Origin: Planctomyces sp. SH-PL62
Lineage (GTDB): Bacteria > Planctomycetota > Planctomycetia > Planctomycetales > Planctomycetaceae
DNA: 33,394 nt
Reading direction: 5' to 3'
NCBI GenBank assembly: GCA_945893045.1
Contig: CAMDEA010000094.1
Span: 1-33,394, forward strand
A program made the translations under genes and the position numbers. The first letter of the stretch is position 1; each line of letters starts with the position of its first letter. The notes under the pieces were generated by a model. The model saw only the letters and a program-made list of their open reading frames with translations. It was not told the origin of the DNA and ran no database searches. Shown here in pieces: positions 33,101-33,394 of the stretch.

Positions 33101-33394
33101 GGTGCCCGGTCCCACATTGCCCGTGCCCGTGCTGGTGACGTTTCCGGCGATGGTGCCAGTGCCACCCAGAGTCGCCCCCGTGCCGACACTCACGTTCAAA
33201 GCCGTGATGGTCTGCCCGGCACCAACGTTAAAGGTGCCACCTTCCAGAGTGATCGCCGCACGGTTCCCCGCGATGCCAGCCGCGCTGGAGTTCCAAATGA
33301 CCGTTCCCCCAACCACTTCACTGAGGAACTGCGCGCCATTGAGTCCAGAGTTGGTGACGAGCGTAGTCGCATTCAGCACCAGCGGATTGCCCGC
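24155..33394 (-). CDS. Giant repeat protein with RTX C-terminus (partial, 5' end outside the window)
   Basis: At least 3,080 residues; the frame is open to the window edge, so the N-terminus and any signal peptide are missing. It is rich in Gly, Thr, Asn, Val and Asp and almost free of Cys. From the N-side there is a module of about 370 residues with a second copy later; a tandem array of seven ISEN-type units of 70-80 residues; an autotransporter-type beta-strand repeat (LSGANTYSGQTLVNG); the second module copy; five units with a W-x-L-[DN] core; and finally RTX nonapeptides (GGAGNDTMSGGLGNDTL) ending in the hydrophobic tail NNFFIFDIHRLLI. RTX repeats bind calcium outside the cell. A secreted or surface adhesin-like role is likely. 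It converges on ftsI. Confidence 0.88.
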   Translation of the reverse strand, partial: AGNPLVLNATTLVTNSGLNGAQFLSEVVGGTVIWNSSAAGIAGNRAAITLEGGTFNVGAGQTITALNVSVGTGATLGGTGTIAGNVTSTGTGNVGPGTSPGILTINGNYNPGATGSTTIELTSLDPLYDTAGTDFDQLIVNGTVNLNGSTLTLTGGAVAGASGTIIPILLNDLADPIVGTFNGLPDGMSVTIGSFTGFISYFGGDGNDVTLTVATVGPVIINDIAANNGIFEIRQVGETIQVLRTIAGVPTVVDSRPIGSIDPAMGVVINGLDGNDLLTVNFAASGGIFNIPVTFNGGSQTTADTLAVNGGTFVSLEYDVTGVAAGTLTFQNAGTVDDALINFTGLEPVTVTSAAGTVIIDVDPANVFNGTTITTTLTDAAGANMTASFSAGAENLTFANPTVELQILGDNNGDSDIITVTSVDAAFTGALTLDGRSGTDTINLATSLLLGSATSSGNVAFTAETINLGSGAAAITIATDGATTAGTVTLGAVATTVINIDQNVTIDTDAATTDAALTVTGAIDAVTGTARTLTLAVGTTDVTLDNVANNFNNTLATPGVVVTSANNVTLVDASTVTANGISLGNVTMTGNLNVTAAGVVDFVGSLANSTVGGTLMITTTGAITDTGTGALTVTGTATLAAGAANDITLNNLLNNFSTVAITSANNVTLRDANAIDLGASTVSGALSVTTTNGAITDSGNVTVTGNANFAAGTGGAITLGDGGVTTNFGTLTFSTTGAVSINEASTTDLAGNSSAGGGLLLTNLGLDDGASGSLVVTGNANFQSGANAISLNNAAAHNFTTLTFVGSVVTITENTSTTLTGNSMAATSLLLTSNGAIDDGAAASATLNVTGNANFQAGANAITLDNPASHNFASLSFTGGAVTITENSETMLTGAANQATSLVLISETGAIMDAAGTTLNVTNNATFTTAGAAQAITLGDDPTDTTNFGSLTFTSTGAVSISENSATILAGTSTALTLALTSETGSITDNAGTSLTVTNNATFTTTAAAQAITLGDNVADTTNFGTLTFVSTGAVSISENGTGDGVDLVGVNSASSLVLIAEAGTIEDNANTTLTVTNNASFTSNGVGSGITLGDNAGDATDFGTLTFSSTGAVAISENSDTVVTGTNTANSLILTSESGTVTDAVTTSLTVTNNARFIGTAVTLGDNAGDTTNFGTLSFTSAGAVTITEDSAMNVGGAAGNTSGVLTLTSQTSGITVQDTGAANDISATGAITFNVPTNDLFFTSNASTNITTTTGGVTVLADKMSLTGTITAAGQTVTLRPFSTTDAINLGSAADTNAIGNTLELTDAELDTITAGNLVIGNAAAATGETITVLGAVTLTNTPDVTLITGGNSRITFFNTGSLNATGNVTLTTNAAGTSGIDSGNAAVDVTTGAASLLTITTGSGGIGTLAAPLTLATGNISTNTSTTNSAQFLSSAQVAPILISSFNAGTGTITLLDGGNYTLAVSERINDLTDLTITTPATLVFVGGVTETFDALSGNGGISGTGSLILGSNNTVGTATYSGAITGTLSLTKIGTGTQTLSGANTYSGQTLVNGTGGTLILSGANTGTGITNVLAGTLLVNGSTASFTTVSNTGVLGGTGTIGAAVTLQAGSTATFAPGSPVGSTADIATGDLTMNPGTTFSVNVNGSTANTQYDQVIVTGSVILGGAALVATGTVSSTPGQEIVLIANDGVDAVTGTFAGLAEGSTVTINGVVFFVSYQGGLDANDVTLTQAGPATYTSDGAGAAALELRLNGTSVQFVDDGRVIDARPLAAVLNQLITVNGTAAQNDTLTVNYTATAPASGFFDVDVLFHGGTGGNDTLIVNGGTTAFATVTHTFTATGPSHSGNIAYNTSGATVATVSYDGLEPVSMIGGVTTNLVFNLPAVGSNTATLEDDAGAVAGVSQITSPAVGGTFENTTFTNPTGTLTVNGGTGVDSIRLNTLDAGFAATVVINGGAGSDTLSGILIDAVTLTNSSVAGFDGTEVSLGTTFTGFETIFGNGGTLTGQGTPGAPTSTWDLDGSPTYSTGGNTLNFSDFATLIGGSGADTFNVSAAASPFSVDGGIGNDTFTFTNTGTLTGSITGGADNDTIVGDDSNVFVVTGANAGTLATKTTGWSGVENLTGGSDVDTFTVNAAGSLTGAISGLQGDDTLDLSAVVGASATITALDADGATLSPVTSIGGGATGINVLTGQGTGTLTGEDTDRTWNLDTTQTYTDGLNTLTFSAFATLQGGSGIDIFNVIAPTTEVLNGGGGDDLFDIDSALIGSANGEAGIDTLQGTVIVNVLLTASDAITGTGFSGTSDGITPVPGPNDFTGIDNLIGSGILTGRNVVSVWTLNGAATYFDGTATLTVSGFNTLQGGSDRDTFNVVGASAFNLNGGAEMDLFDVSAPLTGMIAGEAGQDTLQGSLIDQVVLTGSVANVGFTGTEPDINNGTTSFSGIDTLVGNGGSLTGEDVASTWGLDGTPTYLENATGRSLGFTGFNNLQGGSASDRFNVTSASTFNLLGGAGDDVFDIDAVLTGSIAGEAQTLPAGDVLQGDLINDVTLFGSTGEGFSGGESDVTQSFTGINTITGNGATTGNGSRLLGAGVNSTWLLDGSPTYNDGSANFLNFTGFATLQGSTANDTFTVTAASPFTLLGGAGNDRFTFNGGRLTNGGFADGEAGNDTLDGTGAIAAGVGQLAGLTLNGGAGNDSITGSSLNDLLSGGDGNDSINAAAGDDTLSGGIGNNTLNGGAGTDCVTELVTANATLTNTSLVSIGNNSLISIECAELFGNAANNLIDASGFTPGVNVPGVILHGGAGDDTLVGTSKNDQLFGDAGFDTVKLRATTAASIIATNGTLTNGAMTDVLNSIEALNLTGHATLGTMINAAAFSGNTTLTGGSGADTLIAGQKASVLSGNAGNDILTGGAGTDLFYGGAGNDTMSGGLGNDTLRGEDGNDSMEGGIGDDRLFGDNGRDRISGGAGQDSMDGGNDHDTLLGGDGHDSIGGQSGNDLISGGSGDDRLNGDGGNDTLLGDDGNDVLNGAGGRDVLLGGAGNDRIDGGGDKDTIAGQGGNDTISGSSDEINNFFIFDIHRLLI
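24209..24770 (-). repeat. RTX calcium-binding nonapeptide block
   Basis: About 20 tandem copies of the GGxGxDxLx type, for example GGAGNDRIDGGGDKDTIAG. A smaller block of the same kind lies at about 25180-25345 and two or three units near 24930-25015. Each pair of turns is expected to bind calcium in a parallel beta roll. The position just before the C-terminus is typical of type I secreted proteins. Confidence 0.9.
25440..27420 (-). repeat. Tandem array of five W-x-L-[DN] units in the giant protein
   Basis: Each unit contains, in order, a FxGIDxLxGxG-like start, a W-x-L-[DN] core (STWGLDGTPTYL in one copy), a FxxLQGGSxxDxFNV strand, an LxGGAGDDxFDI turn and an IAGEAGxDTLQG end. Cores lie near 27325, 26755, 26375, 26000 and 25600, so the spacing is about 375-400 bases except the first, which is about 570 and has an extra segment. 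The copies are diverged. Confidence 0.85.
27480..28605 (-). repeat. Second copy of the large module in the giant protein
   Basis: Runs from a LGGTGTIGAAV-type strand through GTFAGLAEGSTVTING and a GLEPVSM block to GGAGSDTL. It parallels 32060-33185 in order and spacing of blocks (GTFNGLPDGMSVTIG, GLEPVTV, DGRSGTDTI), about 370 residues each. Sequence identity is low to moderate, so the duplication is old. The autotransporter-type beta repeat lies just before it in the protein (about 28640-28800). Confidence 0.75.
29815..31310 (-). repeat. Tandem array of seven ISEN-type units in the giant protein
   Basis: Each unit contains a LTVTNNATFT strand, an AITLGD turn, a FGTLTFxSTGAVSISEN strand and a LxLTSExGxIxD end. 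The ISEN-type motif recurs near 29819, 30037, 30274, 30491, 30731, 30951 and 31161, a spacing of 210-240 bases. Adjacent copies between 30037 and 30600 are the most alike, suggesting recent duplication there. Confidence 0.85.
32060..33185 (-). repeat. First copy of the large module in the giant protein
   Basis: Runs from a LGGTGTIAGNV-type strand through FNGLPDGMSVTIG, the short SYFGGDGNDVTLT strand and a GLEPVTV block to DGRSGTDTINL. It corresponds to 27480-28605. The pair flanks the seven-unit array, so the protein has a module-array-module-array-RTX order. Confidence 0.75.

Noticed and set aside
1..33394. tRNA, rRNA, riboswitch or insertion sequence with transposase
   Set aside because: Looked for on both strands by eye; no cloverleaf, rRNA stretch, known riboswitch core or transposase-like protein was recognised.

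Overview
The window most likely comes from a member of the Planctomycetota. Clues are a reduced cell-division/cell-wall locus (rsmH, a LysM protein, an ftsL-like gene, ftsI), a Tat-exported DUF3500 protein, an excisionase-type HTH fused to a PTS EIIA domain, a lone HAMP-like membrane protein, many different intergenic palindromes, and a giant RTX/autotransporter-like repeat protein. No rRNA or other decisive marker is present, so this is an inference from gene content.

Positions 65-10085 (minus strand) form a ten-gene envelope-glycan operon. In transcription order it encodes RfbF (CDP-glucose synthesis), RfbG (4,6-dehydratase), a TylC3/NovU-type sugar C-methyltransferase, an RfbC-type epimerase, a PglD/NeuD-type sugar acyltransferase, a CmcI-type methyltransferase, a DegT-type PLP aminotransferase, a glycosyltransferase, an MBOAT acyltransferase and its SGNH-like partner. 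Read together, these predict a CDP-linked branched 6-deoxy sugar that is aminated, N-acylated and possibly O-methylated, then transferred and acylated outside the membrane. Positions 10311-11955 (plus) hold a divergent methyltransferase and an LPS core kinase-like (WaaP/RfaP) gene.

Positions 12016-18523 are mostly minus-strand genes: a PP2C phosphatase, a LmbE/PIG-L deacetylase, an alpha/beta hydrolase whose catalytic acid and histidine look lost, an HTH-EIIA protein, a sugar-isomerase-like TIM barrel and a DUF3500 protein. One plus-strand HAMP-like membrane protein overlaps the EIIA gene tail-to-tail.

Positions 18964-24034 (plus) are the division/cell-wall locus: rsmH, a membrane-anchored double-LysM protein translationally coupled to it, a small FtsL-like protein, and a transpeptidase of the FtsI class with an unusual insert of about 145 residues. 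Positions 24155-33394 (minus) are the 3' part of a giant gene that is open at the window edge. Its product is a mosaic of autotransporter-type beta repeats, a duplicated module of about 370 residues, two tandem arrays and terminal RTX calcium-binding repeats.

Several long inverted repeats of different families lie in the gaps between genes, often inside otherwise tight operons. They are the main structure that the genes do not explain.
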